From NCBI GenBank assembly GCA_014898415.1, contig RCTD01000025.1, positions 434,001 to 498,000 on the forward strand: DNA of 64,000 nucleotides, written 5' to 3'. A model generated the notes under the pieces. The model had not been told where the DNA came from, ran no database searches, and saw only the letters and a program-made list of their open reading frames with translations. Both the position numbers and the translations under genes were made by a program. Origin of the DNA: Stromatinia cepivora. Lineage: Eukaryota; Ascomycota; Leotiomycetes; Helotiales; Sclerotiniaceae. Shown piece by piece: positions 48,017 to 58,836 of the stretch (its first letter is position 1; each line of letters opens with the position of its first letter).

Positions 48017-48500
48017 ATAATATAATAAAAGTATATATAAATATAGATTGGATTAATAATAAATATAATTGGAAAAGTATTTCAAGGCGAATTGTGATAT
48101 TCTATAAAGGTTTTATATTATGGGTTAACAAGAAATAAATGTTTGTGGTTATTTTTAATATGGAATCAGAATATATTATAATAATAATGTTTATCAAATA
48201 AAGGAGATGGGTTATACAAATACTTAAAGATTTATTTAAATCAAATTATATTGGAAAGAATAGAGATATAATTCAAATGCTTGGTAATAATCAGGGTGTT
48301 TTAGTTTTAATCAAGAATTTATGTTTATATGAATGATTCAAATATATAGATATCAGTTATCATTTCATCAAGGATTTAATAGAAAAGGAGAAAATCGTCA
48401 TTAGTTATATCAATATATGTGATATAATTGCCAACGGAATGATGAAGCTTTATACAAGGATTGCTTTCGAAAGGTTCAAAAAAATATTAGGATTAGTAAC
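48017..48500 (+). pseudogene. Copia RNase H and C-terminus (element D) after insertion C
   Basis: Contains FILWVNKK (GG-x-I-x-W-x-S-K-K-Q block), MESEYI (T-E-A-E-Y block), YIDISYHFIKDLIEKEKIVI and RFKKILGLVT, the conserved end of copia polyproteins. The 3' LTR follows at 48536. Confidence 0.78.
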
Positions 48501-48535
48501 CTAAAAGAATCGAATAGATATCCTCAATAAAGGAG

Positions 48536-48700
48536 TATTGGAAATGAGGCTATTATAGGATAGAATTGAAATCACGTGATTACAATGGTGCATAGATCAT
48601 ATTTGGGAATAACCTCAATTCTATTCCTATTAGAATAATAAATCCTTAGTTCAATCTATATAGTCAACAATACTACTACTTCCTGCACCAAAAGTTAATA
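48536..48700 (+). repeat. 3' LTR of copia element D
   Basis: 165 bp, preceded by the purine tract AATAAAGGAG and followed by ATATA (candidate target duplication). Matches 30657-30822. Confidence 0.9.
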
Positions 48701-48908
48701 ATATATATAATATTATATAACTTAACAGTTTTCCGAATTAAGAATTTTTTGTTTTTTTCGATAATTTTGATAATTAAAAATATTCGACCTTCTTTATTAT
48801 TTGATTACATATTATATTATTAATAAATCATATGTTAAAATTGAAGAATGTAAATTGAGGTGAAAGTGATGCGTATACTGATATGGTGCACGCATTGATA
48901 AACTACGT

Positions 48909-49637
48909 TACTTCATACTTAGTCTAATATCCCGATATTTTCTCCCAGATGCCGTGATGATATCACTCAAAATGCAATACAATCTCAATTAGACTTTCTC
49001 CAAAAGTCAGGGGTCGGGGTCGCATCTCTAGTATATACAAAACGGGAAATAACCGAAGAAGAGAAAGAATGATAATACCATAGTATGTGGATAAGGTACA
49101 ATAAACAAGCAAGAAATAAAGGCATAATACAACCATTTTATTCTCGTATTAATACTTAGACTTGTTCGTCAAGAATACTCTTACTTCTGTAGTGGGGAGA
49201 TGGAGATGGGGGTACGGGGATGAGAATGAGAATGTATAGAAAGAGGAACTGGTAAGTGTTAGCGATAAATTGGCTCGATGTTGGGACGTATGTGATGGTT
49301 GATTGGCGTGAAAATAGAATTGTGGCGAACTCACGATGATGTTTACTTGAGGGGATGGCACCATGTATAATCACCAAGCATTGCAATATCATAGAAACAG
49401 CAAGCCTTATGATTTGAACATATTTGAAATGATACTCAATTAAAAGGACACCGAAAACCGTACGCCTGGAAACAAAGCCTTGCCTGCTGGCCAACAATTT
49501 TTAGATCTGAAAAACACCTTCCAATGAATGTGGGTAATGGCCTGAGACCTTTCCAGGCATGATTACAATTTATCTAGAAGATAATCCTTAAAAACTATAC
49601 ACTTGATAATTGGATTGCATCAAAGGAAATCATAGAC
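48909..49637. other. Intergenic; return to normal base composition
   Basis: Composition changes sharply at the right end of element A. Reverse-strand frames at 49149-49497 show no recognisable domain. Confidence 0.45.
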
Positions 49638-50277
49638 TTAGCTTTCCTCCGGCGATTCATGAAGTACAGAGAGCATGGAACTCAAGGAGCTAACATCACT
49701 ACTGTAGTATGACCTAGTACCAATTAGCACCATCTTCAACGCAATATCATCCACAAAATCTTGATACAACTCACCTGTCATCATCCCTTCGATATGTCCT
49801 ACTATTCGGACTAGTCTCATAATCTCTATCTCTATCTCGCTCCTTATATCGCCCCTCATACCCATGTTCGTTCTCGATATCCCTCATTTCCCTTTCCATA
49901 TACTCATTTTCACCCTCTAACTCACTTATATCTCTTGCCAAATCTTGTTCTATCCTCATCTCCTCAGCCTCCCAATATCGTGCATAGTCTTCTTCAGTCA
50001 TTTCTCTCATTTGTGGTTTCTCATCTGCTGCAAAATATTTCCGTTCTTCAGATTCAGAGTCTCTGCTTCTGCTATGAAAGAGTTCTTTCTCCCTGTGAAA
50101 TTTGTCCCGCTCGTCAGATCGCCCGCGGTGATTGCTATACTCATCTGGGAAACGAATTAGTATGCGATTTTTCTGGAGAGACAGAAAATATCGTCACTTA
50201 CCAGATTCTCCAGGAACAATAGAACTAATATCCTTTCCTTCATACTCCTCCTCTATTTTACTGGACCAACAACCCAT
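49638..50277 (-). CDS. Small charged protein with acylation-type N-terminus (three exons)
   Basis: Exons 50202-50277, 49775-50144 and 49638-49713 on the reverse strand, 173 residues. Introns are 57 and 61 nt, start GTAAGT and GTGAGT, end CAG and TAG, and preserve phase. The N-terminus MGCWSSKIEEEYEGKDI has Gly2 and Cys3, matching combined N-myristoylation and palmitoylation as in LAMTOR1/Meh1-type anchors. The middle is very rich in Glu, Arg, Asp and Tyr (REMTEEDYARYWEAEEMR and later RYKERDRDRDY) and should be helical or disordered. The Ser-rich end reads SYYSSDVSSLSSMLSVLHES. A membrane-peripheral protein is likely; function and family are not recognised. Confidence 0.7.
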
Positions 50278-51592
50278 ATTTACCAGCTATGTGTATTGAC
50301 GATCTTCGACGATTAGATATCAAACATGCACTTATGTGGAAATGTCTAAAAGTCAAGCTCCAGGCTTCAATTACACAGTCAAACATCTTCACGAGAAATA
50401 GCTTGAGAGATGTAGATATCACCAACAACATAAAGAAGAGGCTGAAGCGGTTCGATCATGGTCGACCGTCGAGGCCATAATCTGGGTGTTCATGATGTTG
50501 GATTAATCGCTTCGTGTGGTGATGAGTAACAAACGCTGGCCATAATCAGAATCCAATTGCTGGATATTCTTCATCCTTATCTAGTATACATTATACCCAT
50601 TAGCGACATAAGAATAGAGATGAATCAATGAAGTTATTGTCTCATATATCTGTAAGGGTTAACCGAGATTAGATTATCTGAGATCTCGTCCCGAGGTATT
50701 GGTTGAGATGTTAAGAACCTTGTTGAAATAGCTTGATTCTTAGCACTCTGGTGCCTGGCACGTGCCCTCCTTGCAGAGGATGACCCCTGAAACACGCTAA
50801 AGCTTGCCCCGACCAAAAGCCAAAAGCCTACAACCAACGCAAAACAATTAAAATATTGTTCCAGGCTCTCCAAAGTTTACGCTCTCAACAATGGGGTCAA
50901 AGACGAAGGAAAGAGCAAAAGGAAGAACAGGATGTCTCTTTTTTGAGGTTAAATCTAGCGCTTCAGGATCATCAAGCCACATTGATACAACCAAGAATAT
51001 AACCTGTGCGACGACCAAGTACGATGAAGAAAACAGACCAGCAGTTCATGTAAAATACATTTGCATTGCATGTCTGCAGAACTATTACTGTACCGCCCCA
51101 GATATTCCAAAGTCTGGAATTTAAACAGTTCTCAGGTTCCGTGCAGCTTGTCAAACATATGACAGCGCAAATCATATCCTTCAAAGGGATAAACCAAAGT
51201 TCTTTTCCTTCATTAGTCGTAGGTTGCGCGCATTTGCGCGAGTTTGTCACATAAGGTTATACTACCAATGATAGAGTGGGCTTTTATCTCTTGGCACGCT
51301 CTCCATCCTCTTCCCACACATTTCTCATTGGTAGTTGAAGCTCATGATGAATATTGTGGAGATTTATTTCCGATGAAAGTTTCATCTGCACTCATGATAC
51401 GCATTTGGTGATTTGAGTCGGTTTGGTACGTGAGCTCAAACTTGCTCATGGTAATTGGCTGAAATCTTGGCGATGGGTTGATAATTGAAGGTTTCCTATT
51501 TCTCGGATTCTGGGCATCTCCATTTGACTTTGACAACCTGGTGTGAAGATATTATTTTCTCTTTTTAGGTCTACCGGTATCTCATAGCCATC
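50278..51592. other. Divergent intergenic region
   Basis: Between the reverse-strand small protein and the forward reductase. A forward frame at 50891-51124 and reverse frame 50972-51250 overlap and neither has recognisable features. It presumably holds the reductase promoter. Confidence 0.35.
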
Positions 51593-53776
51593 ATGGAGGT
51601 TATCGAAGCTCGCCATATCCAAATGGCGGATAATATGTCAACGTTGGTACCACATTGGGGATATGCTGATCGTATATTGCCATGTAAGAATGATCCTGGC
51701 TCATGTGAATATCTGGATGTTGTTTATGTAAGTTATTGTACCGATCATCCCCTCCAAATTCCAGACAATTCCCCCTATATCAGATTCGCTTCCACGATAT
51801 TTTCCAGTACTACGTACAAGCATTGTTTTAATACTAATCGCTCATAGCATACCCATGATTTATCAATGCTCTACACTTTCATTCTATGGGCAGTCATCGG
51901 GGGTCTTCTTGTTATACTCACCATACTTCGTTTCATAAAACCTTCAGGGCAAACTACCACCAAAGCAAGGGACACCGAAATTCAAAGTAGAGCGAGCACT
52001 TCATCTTGGTACTATCGTGCATGGCAAGGAACAACAGCTACTTTCCGACGATTTCTCCTTCCAGAGAGTTTTGTTAAATTCTTCGGACACGTTACCAGAT
52101 TGCAAGTATTGATACTAGCGATCTTGCTAGGTTATTTGCTCATATTCACGTAAGTAGTGTGTTCTATTCCGAGGACTTTCCTAACATACAATAGTTTCGT
52201 TGGAGAAGTCTATAAAAGATGGATGACTCCAGTAAAAAAGACAAATTTATTCAGTACCCGGTCTGGGCTCGGCGGCTTTTCTGATCGTGTAGGAGCCTTC
52301 GCATACGCATTAACACCCTTCACCGTCCTACTTAGTTCTCGTGAATCAGCTCTTAGTCTCGCTACCGGAATTCCATATCAATCATTCAACTTCTTACACC
52401 GCTGGACCGGTCGTGTCATCTTTATTCAATCGGCTATACATGCCTTTGGCTGGACACTTATCGAAGCACGATTATACCAACCACAGCCTACCACTTTCCA
52501 AAATTGGATAAAGCAGACATATATGATTTGGGGCTGCGTTGCATTAATATTCCTTTGCTTTCTATACGTCTTCAGTATTCGAAGGGTTATTCGGTGGACA
52601 GGATATGAATTTTTTAGGAAGACTCATTATGTGGTAGCTTGTTTATATTTTGGTGCATGTTGGGGCCATTGGCAACAACTCAAATGTTGGATGATTGCCT
52701 CCCTCGGATTATTTTTCATCGATCGAGGTGTAAGGATACTCCGAACTTTGCTAATCCATGTTGGATATTTCGATGCCAATGGTAACGCTGGTAAGCTTAA
52801 ATTCATTCCGATAATCCCATCAAATAGATTAACAACAACCCCAGGTCTCGGATTCCACCCCGCCCAATCAACACTCCAATACTTCGACGACAAAGACGGC
52901 GGAGTAATCCGTCTCGAATTCGACCACAAACATGCACCATGGTCCCTAGGCCAACATTTCTTCCTCTGTTTCCCCGCCCTCAATATCTGGCAATCTCATC
53001 CCCTAACCATCGCATCTCTACCCTCAAATCACCACACCTATATCATCCGATGTCGATCCGGCGAAACCGGGAACCTCAAAACTCTAGCCTTAAACAATAC
53101 ACTCACCACCCCCGTAATCCTCAGCGGTCCATACGGAGAATCTCTCTTAAAACCTAACGAAGAACCAACCAATATCCTAGCTATAGCCGGCGGAACAGGT
53201 ATTTCATTAACCTTACCTCTTGTTCTAGCCGCTACTGCTGGCGACGCAACGATTTATGAAGGAAGAGCCATCGATTTCATCTGGATCGTAAGACGAAGTT
53301 CGTGTTTAGAATGGATTACCGAGGAATTAGAGACGATCAAACAGAGAACGCGGGATACGAAATTAAATCTTAACGTGCATATCTATATCACACAAGAAGA
53401 AGAACCACCTTCATCTTCGGAAGAAAAAACGGAGGAAAAACTTTTGAATGATGAGAAAATAATAAAAACAGAGGATAAAATCGCAACCTTGATAACAAAT
53501 TCGAGTTCGGATTTAAGCGTGGAAAGTCCAGGGTTTAGGTACAAAATATCTTATTTGGGCGGTTGTAAATGCTGTCATCCGGATTTACAAGGGCTGGTTA
53601 ATGGATTTATGCGTGAGAGAGCGGGGGAGGCATATAGGACGAGGGTCGTAGCGAGTGGACCTAAGGGGATGGGAAAGGATTTGAGGAAGGCGGTTGCGGG
53701 GTGTTGTGATGGGGGGATGGTTTTTAGGGGGGAGAAGAGGGGTGATGTTGAGTTGGTTTGGGATGCTAGGGATTAA
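51593..53776 (+). CDS. Ferric/metal reductase, FRE family (FAD/NADPH, haem b)
   Basis: Exons 51593-51727, 51848-52149 and 52195-53776, 672 residues. Introns (120 and 45 nt) start GTAAGT and end CATAG and AATAG. FRE proteins move electrons from NADPH through FAD and two haems across the plasma membrane to reduce extracellular Fe(III) or Cu(II). Membrane segments begin at about residues 52 and 124, then at several sites to about 320. The bis-haem ligands are His214/His228 (FLHRWTGR...AIHAFGW) and His290/His304 (KTHYVV...WGHW), each pair with the canonical 13-residue spacing. FAD-binding HPLTIAS starts at 414; NADPH sites are AGGTGISL (about 477) and SGPKGMG (about 633). An acidic/Ser-rich insertion (about 548-580) lies in the NADPH domain. 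The N-terminus is short with no clear signal peptide. Confidence 0.92.
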
Positions 53777-54116
53777 TGTCTTGGATGAAAGGGGAATGAG
53801 ATACGGATGCTATGATGTTATGATATTATGAAATATTTGTGTATATATGCGAAGCAGGGATTTTATGAAAATAGAAAAGTAATGGTAAATCAAAAATATC
53901 TCGCTTGCACGGTAAGGTTAGTGATGGGGTGTAGCTAAATCCGTTGTGTTGAAGATGTGTTAGTTTTAACTTTTATCATGAATTTATACAATATCTGCGG
54001 AATAATTGGCATCTAATAGTCATTTTTGATTTGTCTCGCTTGGTTTATTGATTACTAGGAATAAAAAACTTCCTATAAAATATTAATCTCCGACATTAAA
54101 AAAACACACAGCTTAG
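53777..54116. other. Intergenic
   Basis: 3' flank of the reductase gene; nothing else seen. Confidence 0.5.
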
Positions 54117-54763
54117 GTAGTGTTTAGTAGCCGAATTAAAAATTGATCGATAGTATTTTAGATATTACTGTTGATCAGTAGTATATGAAAAGTAGTATTT
54201 AAAATGATAATGTTTGGTAGAAATGAATATAAATATTAAATACTGAAATAAGATTAATTTCCGAATTTGTTTGATGATTTGGGTGAATTCGGAATTAGAA
54301 TTTTATGAAAATATATTTGATAAAAAGAAGGAAAGGGAGGGAAGAAGAAAAGAAAGTAAAAAAGAATAAGGAAAGAAGAAAAAAGTGAAGAAGAAAAGAG
54401 AGTAAAAGAGAAAAGAAAGTAAAGAAAGAAAAAATAAAGAAGAAAATGAAGAATAAGAAAAAGCAGAATTTATATTTTTATTTTTATTTATTTGAGATCT
54501 TTAGGTTTTTTAGATTTTTTGGATATTTTAAGTTTTCATTTTCAGGTTTTCTAAATTTTGTAAAAATTTTAAAAGATAGTATATGAAATGTTAAATGGTT
54601 CTTTTTTTAATATTTAATATTTAAATTTTTTGTATAGAAGTAAATATTGGTAGTTGAATATTAGTATTCAAATATTGATTATCAAATACGAATTCAATAA
54701 TATTTAAAATACTATCCTTCAAATATTATATATACCAGAAATTTTTCGGCTACCAAACAGGAC
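54117..54763. mobile_element. Terminal-inverted-repeat element, about 650 bp, non-coding
   Basis: Ends GTAGTGTTTAGTAGCCGAA and, read in reverse, GTCCTGTTTGGTAGCCGAA match at 16 of 19 positions. CTTAG flanks both sides (54112-54116, 54764-54768) as a candidate 5-bp target duplication. Subterminal sequence also pairs (TAGTATTT...AAATACTA). The interior contains a purine-rich AAGAAGAAAAG stretch and no reading frame, so it is MITE-like. The TGTTTGGTAGCC-type end recalls hAT-derived MITEs, but those normally make 8-bp duplications, so the superfamily is unsure. Confidence 0.7.
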
Positions 54764-55539
54764 CTTAGCATCTTATCTTGCAAGTCGTAACGATAAATTA
54801 ATAAATCTATACTCCCTAATCTTCTCTATACTTTTACACACCGGTGTACAATTAACAAATACCATCCAGTAGCAAGCAACATACTATCATACTATCATAT
54901 GCATACTCCCTTCCAAATTCTTTCAACAAGATCTCAATAACCGGTTTTAGTCTTTTCGATAACCTGTACCTCTCTTGTACAATAAATCAAACAACAACAA
55001 AATAATCTGTAATTCTCATAAAAGTATCCCAATCACCTCAGATACAAATTTGTAAAACCAAATCCGATCCTCTGATGCTGATAGGACGTATCTTAATCTT
55101 ATATTATCGTTTATACTATCTGGATTTTGAAGAGAATTAGTAGTTAATAGGAACATGGTATGATTATATCGAAAGAATGATGGGATATTAGATGTGTGTT
55201 TATACTAGTAGTGAGTGATGATAGTCATATCTTGCCGCGGATATTGTGATGGAGCATGATAATTTCGCTATATTAGCTTCGATTGCTGTATTGTCTAATT
55301 GCAGGATTTAGGTTAGTTATATTCCTCATGCATCGTGAGCGTAAACGTTGATTTAAGATTTACAAAAGGGGTACTTGATCATTACTACCTCCGGAAGGAT
55401 GGAAATGAGAGCAGCTTTCATAACGGGAGTGTCCGAATGGTCTCCCGGTAACCTCGTCGTGCATGCATATTGTATCTTTCAATCGTCCAGTGTAAAATAT
55501 GCATGGGATTAATCCTGTCAATAACAGTGCGATTCTTCT
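54764..55539. other. Intergenic
   Basis: No gene seen. Confidence 0.4.
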
Positions 55540-55880
55540 CTACATGTAAGAATACAAAGCTGCTGACTTGGTGTGCGATTGAATCGAAATCTTGAGAATA
55601 TTTTGATTAAGTTCATTGAGAAACGATGGTTCAAAAAGACGGGCTTTAAGTAAAAGGCCCAGTTGATTAGCATCGTCTGTTATAACAAAGTTATCAAAAT
55701 CAATGCATGGGACCAAAGACATGAATCCTCCATGGTTTAGTTGACAATTTGCATCAATGACAAAGAGATCAATTTCTTGACGTCGCGCTGAAAGATTGGT
55801 TGTCGCACTAACTTTCATGCCAAGAACAGAAGTATCCAGCGTTGAATCGATCCATATGAGAAGAAAAGATACATTTTAAG
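55540..55880 (-). CDS. Unrecognised exon or small gene
   Basis: A reverse-strand frame gives 92 residues from ATG 55818 and stays open about 15 codons further upstream (WIDSTLDTSVLG). The translation has protein-like alternation of hydrophobic and charged residues (IDLFVIDANCQLNHGGFMSL, FDNFVITDDANQLGLLLKAR). It lies downstream of the F-box locus on the same strand and could be its last exon or a separate remnant. Family not recognised. Confidence 0.35.
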
Positions 55881-56165
55881 ATTTCTGTACTAACAATGAT
55901 GAGATCTATGATTCGTGTAGGAAATCTCCCAATTCATTGATTCCGAGTCCTCTTCGACACCGTAATTCTAGTGATACTTCATGCTTCCAGAATTCCTATT
56001 GCGTTTATGTGTTCCTAGAAATATATATGATGATTAGTGTATATTAAATCGGCAACAAAGCATGGCTTCGTGAAAGTAAATATAGAACTCCGAGGGAAAA
56101 AAGTAGACTCACATCAACAAATGCGTATAGCCCACGCACCGATTTATTCGGGCTCACAGTCTGTA

Positions 56166-58836
56166 TCAGAGGTACCTTTCCCTCATCAACAGGAATGGAA
56201 GACATAAGAGTGAAAACCCTGCCAAGCTAGATTCTACAAAATGAACAGCTGGTCCGTAAGGGCCGTCGATCATTATTCCTAATGACTGCAGGCCAGCAAA
56301 TTCCTCCGATGTATTTGATTTCAGAATACATAAACCATTTAATATACACTGATGGTTCAAGGATATAATTATTGCATCCTCTTGACACATCGAGCGGAAA
56401 CCGAGCAGCGTGTTAGACGCTGGACTGTCGCTTTGTAGCTCTAGCCCTATGATAAGATATGTTGGCTTAGAAGTATGAACTAGTTGTCTATGGATAATGA
56501 TTCTGTTGAGTCTTGAAGGAATGGGACACCAGAGTCGATAGTCTCCTTGTGTGGTACCCAATGGACGTTTTAGGTCATAAGAGCTTGGAGGTGAGTTCCC
56601 CAGCCAGGGTGCTAGATGTTGGTCGGAATCATAAAGGTGTTGCGAGGGTGTGAGAAGAGAATACTCTTTTCGATATTCATCAACATAGCCTGAAGGTATA
56701 CCAGATACGAGGACACCAGCTCTTCGAATGAGGGGTCTATCATCTGTTAGCATCATTCCCGTGATCCCACAATACTTCGATTTACCGGCAGAACTTCGGC
56801 GTAAATACCCACGAATGATGTGCCAGGAGCTAGAACAATATCGCGGGTTTGTGGTAAATAGGAAGAGAGCCAATCCATAGACCTGTATTGAGAAGCTCTC
56901 CACAAACCATCTTGTTGCTTTAAAAAAGGGCCAAATGGCTTTGAACACCCACAGTATGGGCTCAATCGCGTTTGAGGCTTTCCATTGATAAACTTGACAA
57001 TGCCAAATTATTATCGCGAGATGGGTCAGCAATATACCTAAACGAAAACCTAGATACCACTTACACTTATCCCTTCGACACACATAACATCTCGTGGGTA
57101 GCTAGCATCTGAAAAAATGCATTGCACACGTTCATAGAACTGAACGGGGAAGATGCTTTCGCCTGTGCCGAGTACAATCTGATGACTTGATCCTATGAGG
57201 TTTCCCACGGTTTCCTTAAGGCCGTCTTGATAGAAGAATTCGATTCCCTGGAGAAAGCCGTTGAAGAAAACATTGATCAAAACCAGCGTAGAAGATGCAG
57301 AAAGTCTACGATGATTAGAGCTGTGGCTGGGAACACTAGATTCGAGTGAAGACATATTTGACTGCATAGCGGGAACAGGTCGTAGTTGGAGGTCAACTGG
57401 CGGAGGTTTTGCCCAGTTCATTTTTGGATAAAGTGTACTCTGAATATCCGGATGTTCAACACCATCTCTTAGCTTATATATTGGTTGTAATCCATGCATG
57501 GCCGGTCGCAAAAGCCCCAAATCAAATGACCAAGCGAGACCAACCAAGATGAGCGATGAAGAGCTTTTCAGAGTGATTTCACGTTCTTGGTTGATCCCTC
57601 TGTCTCCTGCTGCTTCTGTGAAAATATTTCTCGGGGCGCCAATATCTGTTTCCAGTTTGATTTCAAAAATCCGTGGAATGTTTCCGACAGTGCCGGAAAC
57701 AACAGTAATCTCGGATATGTTTTCATCATCGCGAATGACAAGATGAGGGCCAGGACCTCGCTGTCCGTTTATACTTAGCATACTAAATGCGGAAGCTATC
57801 ACATCAGAGACTGGGTTGACTAAGCATCGGCTGTTTGACTGACTTGACGACCGACAGTCCAATTGATACTTTAGCTTTTTGATGCCATTGTCGAAACAAA
57901 CCCAATTCGTGAATCCATTAGATGGCTGTGAACCAATAGTTTCACCACATAGGTATCCTGGAATCGGTATAGAATCCCCGGTCCACATGTTAAAGTGGTC
58001 GTCAAGAAGCGGATATTCTTGAAGTTCTGGTAGAATACCCAACGGTGATGAACACTCAGAAGGTACACATATCAACCCAAAGCCTTTCCAATTCGGTTGA
58101 TATTGGTCAACGTGCTATAGCGGAGCTCAGTATCAAATTATAATAATGGTGCGGCGAAAACTCACAGTTATATCCACATAAACCCCGATAATGAGCGTAC
58201 CTGGTGGTGCAAGCAGCCTCTCCACCGCAAATTTCTCGTTAATAATTGATTGATTGAAGGCCGAACGGCGACCTCTGTTGGTTAAAAACTGATAATTCGT
58301 CAGGAAATCTTCTCAGTTCCCAATAACTCGTGTAAACCGATGAAAAGAATTACAACTCTCTCAAACATTCAACCCTTAAGGTTCGATGCTGTCTGGAATA
58401 TTGTACTCCTCCTTGTGTAAACCACTTTAAAGCTTTTCAATGATCATCCACTTGTACTCGTCTGAATCCCCTTTGTCTAGGATTAGACCCCTCATTGCTC
58501 AAGATACTTCTAGACATTGAGTCATCCTACCCCAATTTACTAAATTTATGACATAAGACAAAGTCTAAAATAGGGTCTTACACTGATTCCTAGGCATTCT
58601 GTCTCATCCGACCAAAAGACATCAACCCCTGATAAGATTTCCCCGCCTGGGCCATCAATGCAAAATCCTACCCCTCTACCTCCATACAAAGTTTCGTCGG
58701 GCACCAATGATCCGTTCTCGAAGTGAAATTGCAACCCGTTTAATCCTGGCGGTGAAAGACTGTAGTAACAGGTCACTGTGGTCAGAGACTTGATATCTTC
58801 CTCTTTTTGGCCGAACATTATATGCTTCGAGTATCA
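56166..58836 (-). pseudogene. C-terminal part of the large F-box-type locus, disrupted
   Basis: Reverse strand. Pieces: 58546-58833 (GGRGVGFCIDGPGGE); an exon ending at about 58164 with donor GTGAGT (LLAPPGTLIIGVYVDIT); 57060-58115 (HVDQYQPNWKGFGLICV to GIS, donor GTAAGT); and 56166-56990. Exon joins at 58164/58115 are clean. Two lesions stand out. An in-frame TGA at 58834-58836 separates NRNEF from YSKHIMFGQKEEDIKS in an otherwise continuous frame. Near 56770-56800 the frame encoding FVGIYAEVLP gives way to one encoding KYCGITGMML without a usable intron. A repeated theme of Gly-x-Asp-Gly (IDGPGGE, IDGPYGP) suggests a beta-rich domain. The family is not recognised beyond its linkage to the F-box part. 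Confidence 0.5.

Larger units (their letters stand above)
30657..48700 (+). mobile_element. Element D: Ty1/copia LTR retrotransposon, RIP-degenerate, carrying three nested insertions
   Basis: Bounded by LTRs 30657-30822 and 48536-48700 (both starting T(G/A)TTGGAAATGAGG, about 166 bp), with a candidate ATATA duplication at 30652-30656 and 48701-48705. It sits inside element A. Pol order is protease, integrase, reverse transcriptase, RNase H, the copia order. All frames contain stops. The frame can be followed across insertions E, B and C: RT up to 35043 resumes at 37356 with YFNIKNLKKINKILDIKI, resumes again at 39390 with IIYIRLDIVFLIERFS, and ends at 48017-48500 with the RNase H part (YHFIKDLIEKEKIVISYI). 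Confidence 0.9.
29007..48908 (-). mobile_element. Element A: Fot1/pogo-like DNA transposon split by an 18-kb insertion
   Basis: The ends are inverted copies: ATGTAGTTTATCAGTGCG on the left and, read in reverse, ACGTAGTTTATCAATGCG on the right. Each end carries a second subterminal copy, and TA flanks both (29005-29006, 48909-48910), as expected of Tc1/mariner-pogo elements. Without the copia insertion the element is about 1.85 kb, the usual Fot1 size, and its body at 29007-30656 aligns along its length with element B. The transposase strand is inferred from B. Every frame is destroyed by stops, with the C-to-T and G-to-A drift of RIP. Confidence 0.85.

Noticed and set aside
50891..51250. Overlapping forward and reverse open frames between the small charged protein and the reductase
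   Set aside because: Neither has a recognisable domain, signal peptide or intron structure, and both strands are open, which suggests chance.
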